Notes: generated by a model from the letters alone, not told the origin. Counted from the stretch's first letter, positions 33,652-43,510 are shown. The stretch: 62,634 bases of DNA from an uncultured Bacteroides sp. (GCF_947632445.1 NZ_CANRPM010000013.1:1-62634); one strand, 5' to 3'. Numbers and translations are program-made.

Positions 33652-34959
33652 ATGAAGACACATCTTTTAGCATTAGCCCTGTCAGTAGGAGCCTGTTTGT
33701 CACTTCCCGTCCGGGCCCAAAGTTATACGCCTACGGAAGAGAACCTGAAATCCCGCCAGGATTTTCGTGATGCCCGTTTCGGCATTTTCCTCCATTGGGG
33801 CCTGTATGCCATGCTGGCTACGGGCGAATGGACAATGACCAACAACAATTTGAATTATAAAGAGTATGCCAAACTGGCAGGCGGTTTCTATCCCTCGAAA
33901 TTCAATGCTGCAGAGTGGGTGGCCGCCATCAAGGCATCGGGTGCCAAGTACATCTGCTTCACCAGCCGCCACCACGAAGGCTTCTCCATGTTCGATACGA
34001 AATACTCCGACTACAACGTGGCGGACGCCACACCCTTCAAACGCGACATCTTGAAGGAACTGGCCGACGAATGCCACAAGCAGGGTATCCGTCTGCATCT
34101 TTATTATTCGCACGCTGACTGGTATCGTGAAGACTATCCTTGGGGACGCACGGGTAGGGGAACGGGCCGCCCTGACGTCAAAGGCGACTGGCCGAGCTAC
34201 TATCAATTCATGAACAACCAGCTGACAGAGCTGCTTACCAACTACGGGCCGATCGGTGCCATCTGGTTCGACGGCTGGTGGGATCAGGACCAGAACCCTG
34301 ATTTCGACTGGCAGCTGCCCGGTCAGTATGAACTGATACATAAGCTTCAACCCGCCTGTCTCGTGGGCAACAACCATCACCAGGTGCCTTTCGAAGGCGA
34401 GGATATTCAAATCTTCGAACGCGACCTGCCGGGCGAAAACAAGGCCGGCTTTTCGGGTCAGGACATCAGCAGCCTGCCATTGGAGACGTGCGAAACGATG
34501 AACGGCATGTGGGGCTACAAGATTACCGACCAGAACTATAAGTCGACCGAAACCTTGATCCATTATCTGGTGAAGGCTGCCGGCAAGGATGCCAATCTGC
34601 TGATGAACATCGGCCCTCAGCCCGACGGATGTTTGCCCCAGGTAGCCGTAGAGCGTCTGAAGGAGATGGGGGAGTGGATGAAGACTTATGGCGAAACGAT
34701 CTATGGCACGCGCGGTGGTTGTGTGGCTCCTCATTCCTGGGGTGTGACTACGCAAAAGGATGATCGTTTGTTTGTCCACATCCTTGATTTGCAGGATAAG
34801 GCACTCTTCTTGCCTTTGGAAGATCGAAAGGTGAAGCGTGCAGTGGATTTTGCAAGCCGTCAGGCCATGAAGTTCAAACGGGTGGAGGGTGGCATTGTCC
34901 TTCAGCTTGACGAAATCCCTACGGAAGTGGATAAGGTCGTAGAATTACAACTTGATTGA
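33652..34959 (+). CDS. GH29 alpha-L-fucosidase, secreted
   Basis: A 435-residue glycosidase with a signal peptide (LALALSVGACLSLPVRAQS). The GH29 barrel begins RFGIFLHWGLYAM and continues with KYICFTSRHHEGFSMFDTKYSDYN. The retaining nucleophile is D207 in IGAIWFDGWW. It removes alpha-linked fucose from host or dietary glycans and is probably periplasmic. A GH20 enzyme and a sulfatase follow after one unrelated gene, which suggests mucin-type glycan use. Confidence 0.92.
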   Translation: MKTHLLALALSVGACLSLPVRAQSYTPTEENLKSRQDFRDARFGIFLHWGLYAMLATGEWTMTNNNLNYKEYAKLAGGFYPSKFNAAEWVAAIKASGAKYICFTSRHHEGFSMFDTKYSDYNVADATPFKRDILKELADECHKQGIRLHLYYSHADWYREDYPWGRTGRGTGRPDVKGDWPSYYQFMNNQLTELLTNYGPIGAIWFDGWWDQDQNPDFDWQLPGQYELIHKLQPACLVGNNHHQVPFEGEDIQIFERDLPGENKAGFSGQDISSLPLETCETMNGMWGYKITDQNYKSTETLIHYLVKAAGKDANLLMNIGPQPDGCLPQVAVERLKEMGEWMKTYGETIYGTRGGCVAPHSWGVTTQKDDRLFVHILDLQDKALFLPLEDRKVKRAVDFASRQAMKFKRVEGGIVLQLDEIPTEVDKVVELQLD

Positions 34960-35096
34960 CGGAACGAAAACGATGGAAAATTTATAATCTGTGTTAATTC
35001 CTAAGGTTACTTGCATGCCATCGCTTATCTTTGGCAAACTATTTGTTCTTGATAGAAAAACGCATATTGTCAAATGATTAAAATAGAGAATAAGTT

Positions 35097-35783
35097 ATGG
35101 TAATAGGAATGCAATGGATTATATTTATCGGCGTAGCCGTTGTGAGCTGGTTGGTGCAGATGAACCTGCAAAGCAAGTTTAAGAAATACTCGCGAATCCC
35201 TACAGGCAACGGCATGACAGGTGCCGACGTGGCTCGTAAGATGCTCAATGACAACGGAATTTATGATGTGCAGGTCACTTGTACGCGCGGCCATCTGACC
35301 GACCACTACAATCCTGCCGACAAGACCGTCAACCTGAGCGAGAGCGTCTACTCCAGCAATAGTATCATGGCTGCTGCGGTAGCCGCCCACGAGTGCGGAC
35401 ACGCTTTGCAACACGCCCGTGCCTATGCGCCGCTCACCTTGCGTAGCAAGCTGGTGCCGGTTGTTTCGTTTGCCTCGAACATTATGACGTGGATACTGTT
35501 GGCGGGTATTTTGTTGCTGAACGTCTTTCCTGAATTGTTGCTGGCAGGCATCATCCTCTTTGCGACGACCACATTGTTCAGCTTTGTCACCTTGCCTGTG
35601 GAAATCAATGCCAGCAAGCGTGCATTGGTATGGCTCAGTGCGAGCGGCATTACGAATGCGTATAATCATGACAAGGCTGAAGACGCCCTCCGCTCCGCCG
35701 CCTATACCTATGTAGTGGCTGCTTTGGGGTCGCTGGCTACGCTTATTTATTACATCATGATTTTTATGGGCCGCCGCGAGTAA
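35097..35783 (+). CDS. Neutral zinc metallopeptidase, membrane (Zn_peptidase_2 family)
   Basis: A 228-residue integral membrane protein. It has an N-terminal segment (MQWIIFIGVAVVSWLVQM) and further helices after residue 115. The zinc motif AAHECGHALQHA (about residues 98-109) is intact. The family (PF04298 as I recall) is broadly conserved but of unknown substrate. ATG codons at 35097 and 35109 are both possible; the first gives the usual length. A strong terminator follows. Confidence 0.85.
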   Translation: MVIGMQWIIFIGVAVVSWLVQMNLQSKFKKYSRIPTGNGMTGADVARKMLNDNGIYDVQVTCTRGHLTDHYNPADKTVNLSESVYSSNSIMAAAVAAHECGHALQHARAYAPLTLRSKLVPVVSFASNIMTWILLAGILLLNVFPELLLAGIILFATTTLFSFVTLPVEINASKRALVWLSASGITNAYNHDKAEDALRSAAYTYVVAALGSLATLIYYIMIFMGRRE

Positions 35784-35816
35784 TGCTGCCTCGTCGATAG
35801 CTTTTAGAATGGTTGC

Positions 35817-35871
35817 GGCCGATGTCTTTCTTCCTTTTTACGGGAAGGAGAGATGTCGGCCCTATTTTTTT
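35817..35871 (+). terminator. Strong terminator after the zinc peptidase
   Basis: GGCCGATGTCTTTCTTCC pairs with GGAAGGAGAGATGTCGGCC with minor mismatches, followed by seven T. Confidence 0.85.
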
Positions 35872-35903
35872 ATAAAGATGATGGTTGTTTGGCGGAAAAT
35901 AAC

Positions 35904-35935
35904 TACCTTTGGCCACTGATATTGTTAACGTTAAC
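35904..35935 (+). promoter_or_regulatory. Promoter -7 and palindromic operator-like site before GH20
   Basis: TACCTTTG (35904-35911) is a consensus -7 element. The perfect 12-base palindrome GTTAACGTTAAC (35924-35935) falls around and just past the expected start site, ten bases before the gene. That is a good place for a repressor to bind. The regulator is unknown. Confidence 0.5.
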
Positions 35936-35945
35936 AGATTTCTAT

Positions 35946-37904
35946 ATGATTAAAATCCGTTTTGTTTCGAAGGCTTTGTGCCTCATTGTAGTTTCATTGT
36001 TTGTACAGATGGGTTTGTATGCCCAGAATGAGAAACCTTTTGTTGTCCCCGAACTGAAAGAGTGGAAGGGGAGTGAAGGAGTTTTCAACCCTTCAGCTGA
36101 TATGCGTGTTGTTTATGCTCAGGAAGCCTTGTGTTCAGTGTCCGAAGCCTTTGCCGCCGACTATGGGCAGATGTTCGGTGTCAGTCCTGAAGTTGTTCAG
36201 GGCAAGCCCTCCGAAGGCGATATTTATTTTACGTTGAAGAAAGACAAGAAACTGGGTCGCGAGGGCTATACCATCCGTGTGGACCGCTATGTCACTGTCT
36301 CTGCTCCTGAGACCGTCGGTGCCTACTGGGCGACACGCACCCTGCTTCAGATCAGTGAGCAGAGCGAAGATCACCACCTGCCGAAAGGCTGGTTGTGCGA
36401 CTGGCCCGACTATGCTCTGCGCGGCTTTATGATGGATTGCGGGCGTAAGTTTATCCCTATGTCCTATATGCGCGACCTGGTGAAGATGATGGCCTATTAT
36501 AAGATGAATACCTTGCAGGTGCATCTCAACGATAACGGCTTCAAGCAGTTCTTCGGCCACGACTGGGATCACACCTATGCTGCCTTCCGTCTGGAATGCG
36601 ACACCTATCCCGGTCTCACCGCCCGCGACGGCTATTACACCAAGCGTGAGTTCATCGACTTCCAGGAGGAGGCCGCTTCGAGCTTTGTCGAAATCATTCC
36701 CGAAATTGATGCGCCTGCCCATACGCTGGCCTTCACCCATTACAAGCCTGAGATAGGCAGCAAGGAGTATGGCATGGATCACCTCGACCTGTTCAACCCT
36801 GAGACTTACGAGTTCATGGACGGACTTTTCAAGGAATACTTGGAGGGCGAAGAGCCTGTGTTTCGTGGCCCGCGCGTCCATATCGGTACTGACGAGTATT
36901 CCAACAAGAAGAAGGATGTAGTCGAGAAGTTCCGTGCCTTTACGGATTATTATATCCGCTTGGTGGAGAGTTACGGCAAGCAGGCCTGTGTGTGGGGCGC
37001 CCTGACCCATGCCGCCGGCGAGACGCCCGTCAAGTCGGAGAATGTCATTATGAGTGCCTGGTACAACGGGTATGCCGATCCCAAGGAGATGGTGCGCCAG
37101 GGTTACAAACTTATCAGCATTCCCGACGGACTGGTCTACATCGTGCCTGCCGCCGGCTACTACTACGACTACCTGAATACCCAATACCTTTATGAAAAGT
37201 GGACACCAGCCCATGTGGCCAAGGCTGTCTTCGAGGAGAAAGACCCTGCCATTCTGGGCGGTATGTTTGCCGTGTGGAACGACCATGTGGGCAATGGCAT
37301 TTCCGTCAAGGACATCCATCACCGCCTTTTTCCCGCTTTGCAGACGCTGGCCGCCAAGACATGGGATGCACAGGTAGGCCTGCCTTATGCCGACTTCGAC
37401 CGCCTTCGTCAGGGTCTGAGCGAAGCCCCCGGCGTCAACCAGCTGGGCCGTATCGGTCGTACCGAAGGTTTGGTTTATGAAGTGGACGAAGTGCGTCCAA
37501 ACTCCCGCCTGGCCCATGAAGAGATAGGCTACGGCTACACCGTCAGCTTCGACCTTGAGGCGGCCGACGAAGCTCCCGGCACCGAACTGTTCCGTTCGGA
37601 CAATGCTGTCTTCTACCTGGCCGACCCCGTCAGCGGTCGTTTCGGTTTTGTGCGCGACGGCTATCTGAACACCTTCCAGTTCTGTCCCTATCCGGGTGAG
37701 AAGCTGAACGTGCAGGTGAAAGGTGACAATCGCTCCACTTCGCTCCTCATCAACGGCAAGCTCGTTGAGACGATGGACATCCAGAAGCGCTACTTCAACG
37801 GCGGCAAGGACTCCATGAACTACATCCGCACTCTTGTCTTTCCGCTTCGGGAAACCGGTTCGTTCAAGAGTAAGATTACCAACCTGAAAGTTTATAACCA
37901 ATAA
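35946..37904 (+). CDS. GH20 beta-N-acetylhexosaminidase
   Basis: A 652-residue secreted enzyme starting at the ATG at 35946, which gives a proper signal peptide ending GLYAQN. An N-terminal GH20b-type domain precedes the barrel (ALRGFMMDCGRKFIPMSYMRDLV). The catalytic Asp-Glu pair is D316-E317 in HIGTDEYSN. A C-terminal lectin/LamG-like beta domain occupies about residues 500-650. It releases terminal GlcNAc or GalNAc by substrate-assisted catalysis. It is followed 12 bases later by the sulfatase, so the two act on the same glycan. Confidence 0.9.
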   Translation: MIKIRFVSKALCLIVVSLFVQMGLYAQNEKPFVVPELKEWKGSEGVFNPSADMRVVYAQEALCSVSEAFAADYGQMFGVSPEVVQGKPSEGDIYFTLKKDKKLGREGYTIRVDRYVTVSAPETVGAYWATRTLLQISEQSEDHHLPKGWLCDWPDYALRGFMMDCGRKFIPMSYMRDLVKMMAYYKMNTLQVHLNDNGFKQFFGHDWDHTYAAFRLECDTYPGLTARDGYYTKREFIDFQEEAASSFVEIIPEIDAPAHTLAFTHYKPEIGSKEYGMDHLDLFNPETYEFMDGLFKEYLEGEEPVFRGPRVHIGTDEYSNKKKDVVEKFRAFTDYYIRLVESYGKQACVWGALTHAAGETPVKSENVIMSAWYNGYADPKEMVRQGYKLISIPDGLVYIVPAAGYYYDYLNTQYLYEKWTPAHVAKAVFEEKDPAILGGMFAVWNDHVGNGISVKDIHHRLFPALQTLAAKTWDAQVGLPYADFDRLRQGLSEAPGVNQLGRIGRTEGLVYEVDEVRPNSRLAHEEIGYGYTVSFDLEAADEAPGTELFRSDNAVFYLADPVSGRFGFVRDGYLNTFQFCPYPGEKLNVQVKGDNRSTSLLINGKLVETMDIQKRYFNGGKDSMNYIRTLVFPLRETGSFKSKITNLKVYNQ

Positions 37905-37916
37905 TTCTATATTCGC

Positions 37917-39515
37917 ATGAAGAATATCAATTTCTCCGCTTCCCTGCTTTGCTCGCTTTCGGGCACGGCAGTTGTGCTTCCCCTCCTTTCGTCCTGCTCC
38001 GTGCAGAAGAAGGCCGAGGCCAAGCCCTACAACATCGTCTACATTATGACCGACGACCACACGGCGCAGATGATGAGTTGCTACGACCAACGTTACATCG
38101 AGACGCCCAACCTCGACCGCATCGCCGCCGACGGTGTACGCTTCACCAACAGCTTTGTGGCCAACTCGTTGAGCGGCCCCAGCCGTGCCTGCATGATTAC
38201 GGGCAAGCATAGTCATGCCAACGGTTTCACGGACAACACCACCTGTGTGTTCGACGGCTCGCAGCAAACCATGCCCAAGCTTCTCCAGCAGGCGGGCTAT
38301 CAGACGGCCATCGTCGGCAAGTGGCACCTCGAAAGCCTGCCCACCGGCTTCGACTACTGGGAAATCCTGCCCGGTCAGGGTGATTACTACAACCCGCGTT
38401 TCATCACCATGCAGAACGATACCGTCACCGAGAAGGGCTATCTGACCAACCTCATCACCGACAAGAGCATCGACTGGATGGAGAACCAACGTGACAAGGA
38501 TAAGCCATTCTGCCTCTTCATCCACCATAAGGCCATTCACCGCAACTGGCTGCCCGAACTGAAGTATCTTTCCCTTTACGAGGACAAGACCTTTCCCATG
38601 CCCGACAACTTCTATGACGACTACGAAGGCCGTCCGGCCGCTGCCACGCAGGAGATGAGCATCTGGAAGGACATGGACATCATCTACGACACGAAGATGT
38701 ACCGCAAGGATCTCAAAACTCCGCTCAAGGGGACTTACGAATCCTTTATAGGCCGCCTTACGCCCGAAGAACGCGCCCAGTACGATGCCTTCTATGCGCC
38801 CATCATCGAGGAGTTCTACAAGAAGAATCCGCAGGGACGTGACCTGGCCGAGTGGAAATACCAGCGTTATATGCGTGACTATGCCAAAGTGGTGAAGTCG
38901 CTCGACGACAATGTGGGCCGTGTACTCGACTACTTGCAAGAGAAAGGCCTGCTGGACAACACCCTCGTAGTCTATGCTTCAGACCAGGGCTTCTACATGG
39001 GTGAGCACGGCTGGTTCGACAAGCGCTTCATGTACGAGGAGTCTATGCGCACGCCGCTCGTGATGCGTTTGCCCAAGGATTTCCAGACTCGTGGCGACAT
39101 TCCGCAACTGGTGCAGAACATTGACTATGCACCCACTTTCCTTGATTTGGTTGGAGCGCCCATTCCAGACGACATCCAGGGTGTCTCCCTATTGCCCCTG
39201 CTTCGTGGCGAGAAGCCGGCCGACTGGCGCAAGTCGCTATACTATCACTTCTACGAATATCCGGCCGAGCACATGGTAAAGCGCCATTATGGCGTGCGTA
39301 CCGAGTGTTACAAGCTCATCCACTTCTACAATGACATCGACAAATGGGAGCTCTACGACCTGCAGGAAGACCCCACCGAGATGCACAACCTCTACGGTAA
39401 GCCGGGCTATGAGCAGGTGACGGAAAGCCTTCGTGCCGAGCTGAAGAAGCTTCAGACCCAGTACCAAGACCCCATTGAAGAGAAACTTCAGGCCGAGAAA
39501 GCGCAGAAGAAATAA
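37917..39515 (+). CDS. S1-family sulfatase, Ser-type
   Basis: A 532-residue secreted or lipid-anchored sulfatase (signal ending SSCS). The formylglycine motif is S86-G-P-S-R, so the active residue would be made from serine by an anaerobic sulfatase-maturating enzyme encoded elsewhere. Calcium ligands include D46 and D47 in MTDDHT. GKWHLESLPTGFDYW and SDQGFYMGEHGWFDKRFMYEES are typical of the S1_11-like group, which removes 6-O-sulfate from GlcNAc. Co-location with GH20 supports sulfated mucin or heparinoid substrates. Substrate is inferred. Confidence 0.9.
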   Translation: MKNINFSASLLCSLSGTAVVLPLLSSCSVQKKAEAKPYNIVYIMTDDHTAQMMSCYDQRYIETPNLDRIAADGVRFTNSFVANSLSGPSRACMITGKHSHANGFTDNTTCVFDGSQQTMPKLLQQAGYQTAIVGKWHLESLPTGFDYWEILPGQGDYYNPRFITMQNDTVTEKGYLTNLITDKSIDWMENQRDKDKPFCLFIHHKAIHRNWLPELKYLSLYEDKTFPMPDNFYDDYEGRPAAATQEMSIWKDMDIIYDTKMYRKDLKTPLKGTYESFIGRLTPEERAQYDAFYAPIIEEFYKKNPQGRDLAEWKYQRYMRDYAKVVKSLDDNVGRVLDYLQEKGLLDNTLVVYASDQGFYMGEHGWFDKRFMYEESMRTPLVMRLPKDFQTRGDIPQLVQNIDYAPTFLDLVGAPIPDDIQGVSLLPLLRGEKPADWRKSLYYHFYEYPAEHMVKRHYGVRTECYKLIHFYNDIDKWELYDLQEDPTEMHNLYGKPGYEQVTESLRAELKKLQTQYQDPIEEKLQAEKAQKK

Positions 39516-39640
39516 AAATCAAGCGTCCCGGCTTCGTGGTCATTCCTTCTTGTTGTTAGAAGAAAGGTTAGCCCTTTTGTGGCAGATGTCCTAAAAGGAG
39601 GAAACGCTAAGTTTGAAAAATCTGTTAATAGCCTGCCTTT

Positions 39641-41077
39641 TCACTCCCCAGACACTTTTAACCCCATCTTCTCTGCCCGTTGGAACATAAACTGACGGGC
39701 AGCTTCGTATTCATTAGGAATAACGCCGTCAAGAATGGCATCTTTGATGGCGCTTTTCAAAGCCCCCACTTGCTGACAGGGGGGAAGGCCAAAGGTATGC
39801 ATAATCTCCTCGCCACTGACAGGAGGCTGAAAGTTACGAATACGGTCGCGTTCCTCCAAGTCTTTCAATTTTTGACGTACCAACTGGAAATTATCCAAGA
39901 AACGCTTCTTGCGTTCAGAGTTCTTTGATGTAATATCTGCCTCACATAAAGTCATCAAATCGTCAATATCGTCACCGGCTTCAAAAAGCAATCGGCGGAC
40001 AGCAGAGTCTGTAACCTCTTCATCGGCTATCACAATCGGTCGCATGTGTAACCCTACAAGTTTCTGTACATATTTCATTTTCTCATTCATAGGCAGCTTC
40101 ATCTTGCGGAAAATGTTGGGTATCATCTTCTCGCCTATGAAATTATGATTATGGAAGGTCCAACCAGCACGAGGATCCCATCTTTTCGTGGCTGGTTTGG
40201 CAATGTCATGCAACAAAGCCGCCCAGCGCAGCCATAAATTATCAGTCTTACGGCTGATATTGTCGAGCACTTCTAATGTGTGATAGAAATTGTCCTTATG
40301 CGCCCGTCCGTTGCGAGTCTCTATTCCTTGCAAAGCCACCAATTCAGGAAAAATCAGTTCAAGAAGTCCGCTTCTATCCAGATCAATAAAACCTTTTGAA
40401 GGAATGGGCGACAACATGATTTTATTCAGCTCATCAGCTATACGCTCTTTGGAAATGATTTCAATGCGTTCCTTATTACGACAAAGCGACTCGAATGTCT
40501 CATCATCAATATAAAAATTAAGTTGTGTGGCGAAACGGATGCAACGCATCATACGCAACGGGTCATCGCTGAACGTAATATCCGGGTCAAGTGGTGTACG
40601 AATCGTGCGCTCTTTCAGGTCGTCCATTCCATCGAAAGGATCTACCAGTTCACCATAACGCGCCTTGTTCAAACAAACAGCCAGGGCATTGATTGTAAAA
40701 TCGCGCCGATTTTGGTCATCTTCCAACGTGCCGTCCTCGACGATAGGCTTTCGTGAATCGTGTGTATAAGACTCCTTGCGGGCACCGACAAACTCAATCT
40801 CCGTACTCCGATACTTCAATTGGGCTGTACCGAAATTCTTGAACACGGATACATGGGCTCCACGCCCCAACCGGCGTCCCAATGCTTCCGCCATGGCAAT
40901 TCCACTACCTACCACTACGACATCAATATCTTTTGACGGACGTTGCAAGAATATATCGCGCACATATCCACCCACGACGTAACATTCCAGTCCAAGTTCA
41001 TCAGCCGTTTCAGAGATTTGTTTGAATATCTTGGCATCGAAACGCTGCTTCAATTCATCAGCTGTCAGTTCAATCAT
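39641..41077 (-). CDS. CCA tRNA nucleotidyltransferase / poly(A) polymerase family with HD domain
   Basis: A 478-residue enzyme. The class II nucleotidyltransferase head has VVGGYVRDIFLQRPSKDIDVVVVGSG with the catalytic Asp pair, then RRDFTINALAV and the binding segment RMMRCIRFATQLNF. The HD-type phosphohydrolase domain shows WAALLHDIAKPATKRWD. It adds or repairs the CCA end of tRNA. It is transcribed against its neighbours from a promoter at 41122-41115. Confidence 0.92.
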   Translation of the reverse strand: MIELTADELKQRFDAKIFKQISETADELGLECYVVGGYVRDIFLQRPSKDIDVVVVGSGIAMAEALGRRLGRGAHVSVFKNFGTAQLKYRSTEIEFVGARKESYTHDSRKPIVEDGTLEDDQNRRDFTINALAVCLNKARYGELVDPFDGMDDLKERTIRTPLDPDITFSDDPLRMMRCIRFATQLNFYIDDETFESLCRNKERIEIISKERIADELNKIMLSPIPSKGFIDLDRSGLLELIFPELVALQGIETRNGRAHKDNFYHTLEVLDNISRKTDNLWLRWAALLHDIAKPATKRWDPRAGWTFHNHNFIGEKMIPNIFRKMKLPMNEKMKYVQKLVGLHMRPIVIADEEVTDSAVRRLLFEAGDDIDDLMTLCEADITSKNSERKKRFLDNFQLVRQKLKDLEERDRIRNFQPPVSGEEIMHTFGLPPCQQVGALKSAIKDAILDGVIPNEYEAARQFMFQRAEKMGLKVSGE

Positions 41078-41114
41078 AATTCAGTCCGTTTGCATTTTAA
41101 TGGTTTCGCGACGG

Positions 41115-41143
41115 CAAAGATAGCGATATTATTTCTATTTTTG
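41115..41143. promoter_or_regulatory. Divergent promoters
   Basis: On the minus strand TATCTTTG (41122-41115) serves the tRNA nucleotidyltransferase. On the plus strand TATTTTTG (41136-41143) serves the lipoprotein at 41193. Both match TAnnTTTG. Confidence 0.6.
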
Positions 41144-41192
41144 TCGCGACAACGACAACCACATTGTAATATCCATAAAAAAGAGTATATAT

Positions 41193-42023
41193 ATGAAGAA
41201 GATTATCATCCTGGCATGTCTTTGCAGTGCATTGATTGCATGCGAAAATACGAAAAAGAAAGCTGCTTTAAAGCTGGCTGAAGCACGGGCCGCCTTTGAG
41301 GCCGGCAACTACAACGAAGCGAAGATGCAGATAGACAGCATCAAAATACTTTATCCAAAAGCCTTTGACATCCGTCGCCAGGGTATTTATCTGATGCAGG
41401 AAGTCGAGCTGAAAGAACAGCAAAAGACACTGGAATATTTGGACAGCATGTTGGCTGTGAAACAACAGGAGTTCGAAGCCGTCAAAGGTAAATTTGTCTT
41501 AGAGAAAGACATGGCTTATCAACGTATAGGACATTACTTAGTGCCCGCGCAAGTCATTGAACGGAATTTACACCGTTCTTTTCTGCGATTTCAAACAGAC
41601 GAAACAGGTTTGGTCAGCTTAACGTCCATATATTGTGGAAGTTATAACATCCATCACACTGCCGTAAAGGTGATTGCACCCGATGGAAACTTTGCGGAAA
41701 CTTCCGTTTCACGTGACAGTTACGAAACCACCGACTTAGGAGAACATATCGAAAAGGCCGACTATAAATTAGGAGAAGATGGAGGTGTCATTGCCTTCGT
41801 TGCAGCCAACAAAGACAAAAATCTTCGTGTTGATTATACAGGTGAACGTTCTTATACAACCCACATGCTTTCAGCCGACCGTCAGGCAGCGTCCGACATC
41901 TATGAACTTGGCAAAACGCTCTCTTCCATCACCGAAATCAAGAAAAATATAGAGGAAGCCAACCAGAAGATACAATTCATACAAAAGAAAGTGACAGAAC
42001 AGAAAACGAAAACAGAGAAATAG
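41193..42023 (+). CDS. Coiled-coil lipoprotein, unknown function
   Basis: A 276-residue lipoprotein (lipobox LIAC, Cys17). An N-terminal TPR-like helix pair (ALKLAEARAAFEAGNYNEAKMQID) leads into a coiled coil (about 70-110). A beta-rich middle (residues about 115-220) and a second C-terminal coiled coil (ITEIKKNIEEANQKIQFIQKKV) follow. It is probably periplasmic. I recognise no named family and its neighbours are unrelated. Confidence 0.75.
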   Translation: MKKIIILACLCSALIACENTKKKAALKLAEARAAFEAGNYNEAKMQIDSIKILYPKAFDIRRQGIYLMQEVELKEQQKTLEYLDSMLAVKQQEFEAVKGKFVLEKDMAYQRIGHYLVPAQVIERNLHRSFLRFQTDETGLVSLTSIYCGSYNIHHTAVKVIAPDGNFAETSVSRDSYETTDLGEHIEKADYKLGEDGGVIAFVAANKDKNLRVDYTGERSYTTHMLSADRQAASDIYELGKTLSSITEIKKNIEEANQKIQFIQKKVTEQKTKTEK

Positions 42024-42273
42024 ACACCGTCCAAAAAGATGTGTAAATGGGTGGTGTAAAATAACCTGTGTCACGCATTATTTTTTCGCTGTAGGGGCGC
42101 AAAGGGGAGGAACCGTCCATACCGACCGATGAGTTTAAAAGTTCAGTAAGCGAATGTAATTTCTTCGATACCGCGACTTTCTTTATCATCTTGTCGGGTT
42201 ATCTGTTCAATTTTATTTTGTAAGCCCTCGGCTTTTATCATCGTTAGCCTTACTTGGAGTATTCGTTTGAACG

Positions 42274-42337
42274 GGATAAAGCATCGTTTTAGACTGGACA
42301 AAGCATTGCTTTAAGCTGAATAAAGCGCTGCTTTAAT
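42274..42337. repeat. Three 22-bp tandem hairpin units
   Basis: Units at 42274, 42296 and 42318 share GGAyAAAGCAttGCTTTArrCT. Each centres on the near-palindrome AAAGCA..GCTTT. The array sits in the 330-base convergent gap (42024-42353) between the lipoprotein and hemW. The remaining spacer shows no gene or clear terminator. Confidence 0.8.
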
Positions 42338-42353
42338 AAACGGTTGCCAATGC

Positions 42354-43487
42354 CTACTCTTCCACAAACATCAGGTCGCTGATAATTCCGTCGGAGACAA
42401 AGATGCCTTCGCGAGTGAGTTGCAGGTGGGTATCTTGTTGTTTCAACTTGCCGCTCTTCAGGTAGGGAGTGGCCATCGAGGTGCAATAGTCGGAAAGCGC
42501 CTGGCTGAAACGGGTTCTAAGCGTCGGCAGGTCGATGCCGAGACGGGTACGCAGGGAGGTCATAATGTATTCGTTGTAGTGGGTTGTCAGGCTCAATTCC
42601 TCTTTTTCATAGAGCCTGTCTTTGCTTTCAATGGACGAGATGTATTTTTTTAGTGAGGGAATGTTCCATTCGCGGCTGTACTTGTCGAACGAATGGGCTG
42701 ACGGGCCGCAACCTAAATAGGGGATGCCTTGCCAGTAGGATGTATTGTGGCGCGAATGATAGCCGGGCTTGCAGAAGTTGGAAATCTCGTAGTGTTCGTA
42801 TCCGAAAGTTGAGAGGGTATCCATCAGGGTGGTAAAGAAACGTACACTGCTGTCCTCGTCCACTTCGTTTATCCGATGGGTTTGTAGCATCTGATAGAGA
42901 GGAGTGCCTTCTTCATACGTCAGGTGGTAGGCCGAGATATGCTCCACATCGAGGGCAATAGCTTGGCGGAGGTCATGTTCCCAGCGTTCGTCCGTCTCGC
43001 CGGGCAGGCCGTAGATAAGGTCGATGCTGATGTTACGGAAACCGTGTCGGCGGCAGCGGCCGACGGCTTCAATAGCTTGGCCGGCATTGTGACGGCGGTT
43101 CAGCAGGCGGAGGGTGGCGTCGTCGAAGGTCTGGATGCCCATGCTGATGCGGTTGAAGGGCAGGCGGCTGAGCATGGCTGCGTAGTCTTCGGTCAGGTCG
43201 TCGGGGTTTGCTTCGAGGGTAATTTCCTCACATGTATCGAGGCCGTAGGCGTCGGACAAAGTGTCGAAGACTTGGCGGAAATCTTCTTCTCCGAGTTGTG
43301 AGGGTGTGCCGCCGCCGAAATAGATGGTACGGACAGCCTCGTTTTTCAGGTAATTGCGGCGCATGGTGAGTTCCTTACACAGGGCATTGATGTAGCGTTG
43401 TTTCAGATCGCTGCGCGTGGTGGAGTAGAAGTCACAATAAATACATCGTGTCTTGCAAAAAGGAATGTGGATATAGATGCCTGCCAT
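42354..43487 (-). CDS. hemW: HemW-type radical SAM protein (coproporphyrinogen oxidase-like)
   Basis: A 377-residue protein with the 4Fe-4S motif CKTRCIYCDF near the N-terminus. TIYFGGGTPSQL and a middle region typical of the HemN/HemW family (MGIQTFDDATLRLLNRRHNA) follow. HemW proteins are heme chaperones and lack the N-terminal extension of true HemN, as here. The length is typical. Older annotations call it oxygen-independent coproporphyrinogen III oxidase. Confidence 0.9.
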   Translation of the reverse strand: MAGIYIHIPFCKTRCIYCDFYSTTRSDLKQRYINALCKELTMRRNYLKNEAVRTIYFGGGTPSQLGEEDFRQVFDTLSDAYGLDTCEEITLEANPDDLTEDYAAMLSRLPFNRISMGIQTFDDATLRLLNRRHNAGQAIEAVGRCRRHGFRNISIDLIYGLPGETDERWEHDLRQAIALDVEHISAYHLTYEEGTPLYQMLQTHRINEVDEDSSVRFFTTLMDTLSTFGYEHYEISNFCKPGYHSRHNTSYWQGIPYLGCGPSAHSFDKYSREWNIPSLKKYISSIESKDRLYEKEELSLTTHYNEYIMTSLRTRLGIDLPTLRTRFSQALSDYCTSMATPYLKSGKLKQQDTHLQLTREGIFVSDGIISDLMFVEE

Positions 43488-43510
43488 GAATGTTTTCTAT
43501 TTCAATGTTG

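Noticed and set aside
36135..38939. 934-codon minus-strand frame
   Set aside because: It covers GH20 and the sulfatase, both with intact catalytic motifs; it is a long shadow due to codon bias.
42024..42273. Insertion-sequence remnant downstream of the lipoprotein
   Set aside because: A stretch with GTGTAAA words looked faintly like an IS end, but no inverted partner, transposase piece or target duplication is visible.
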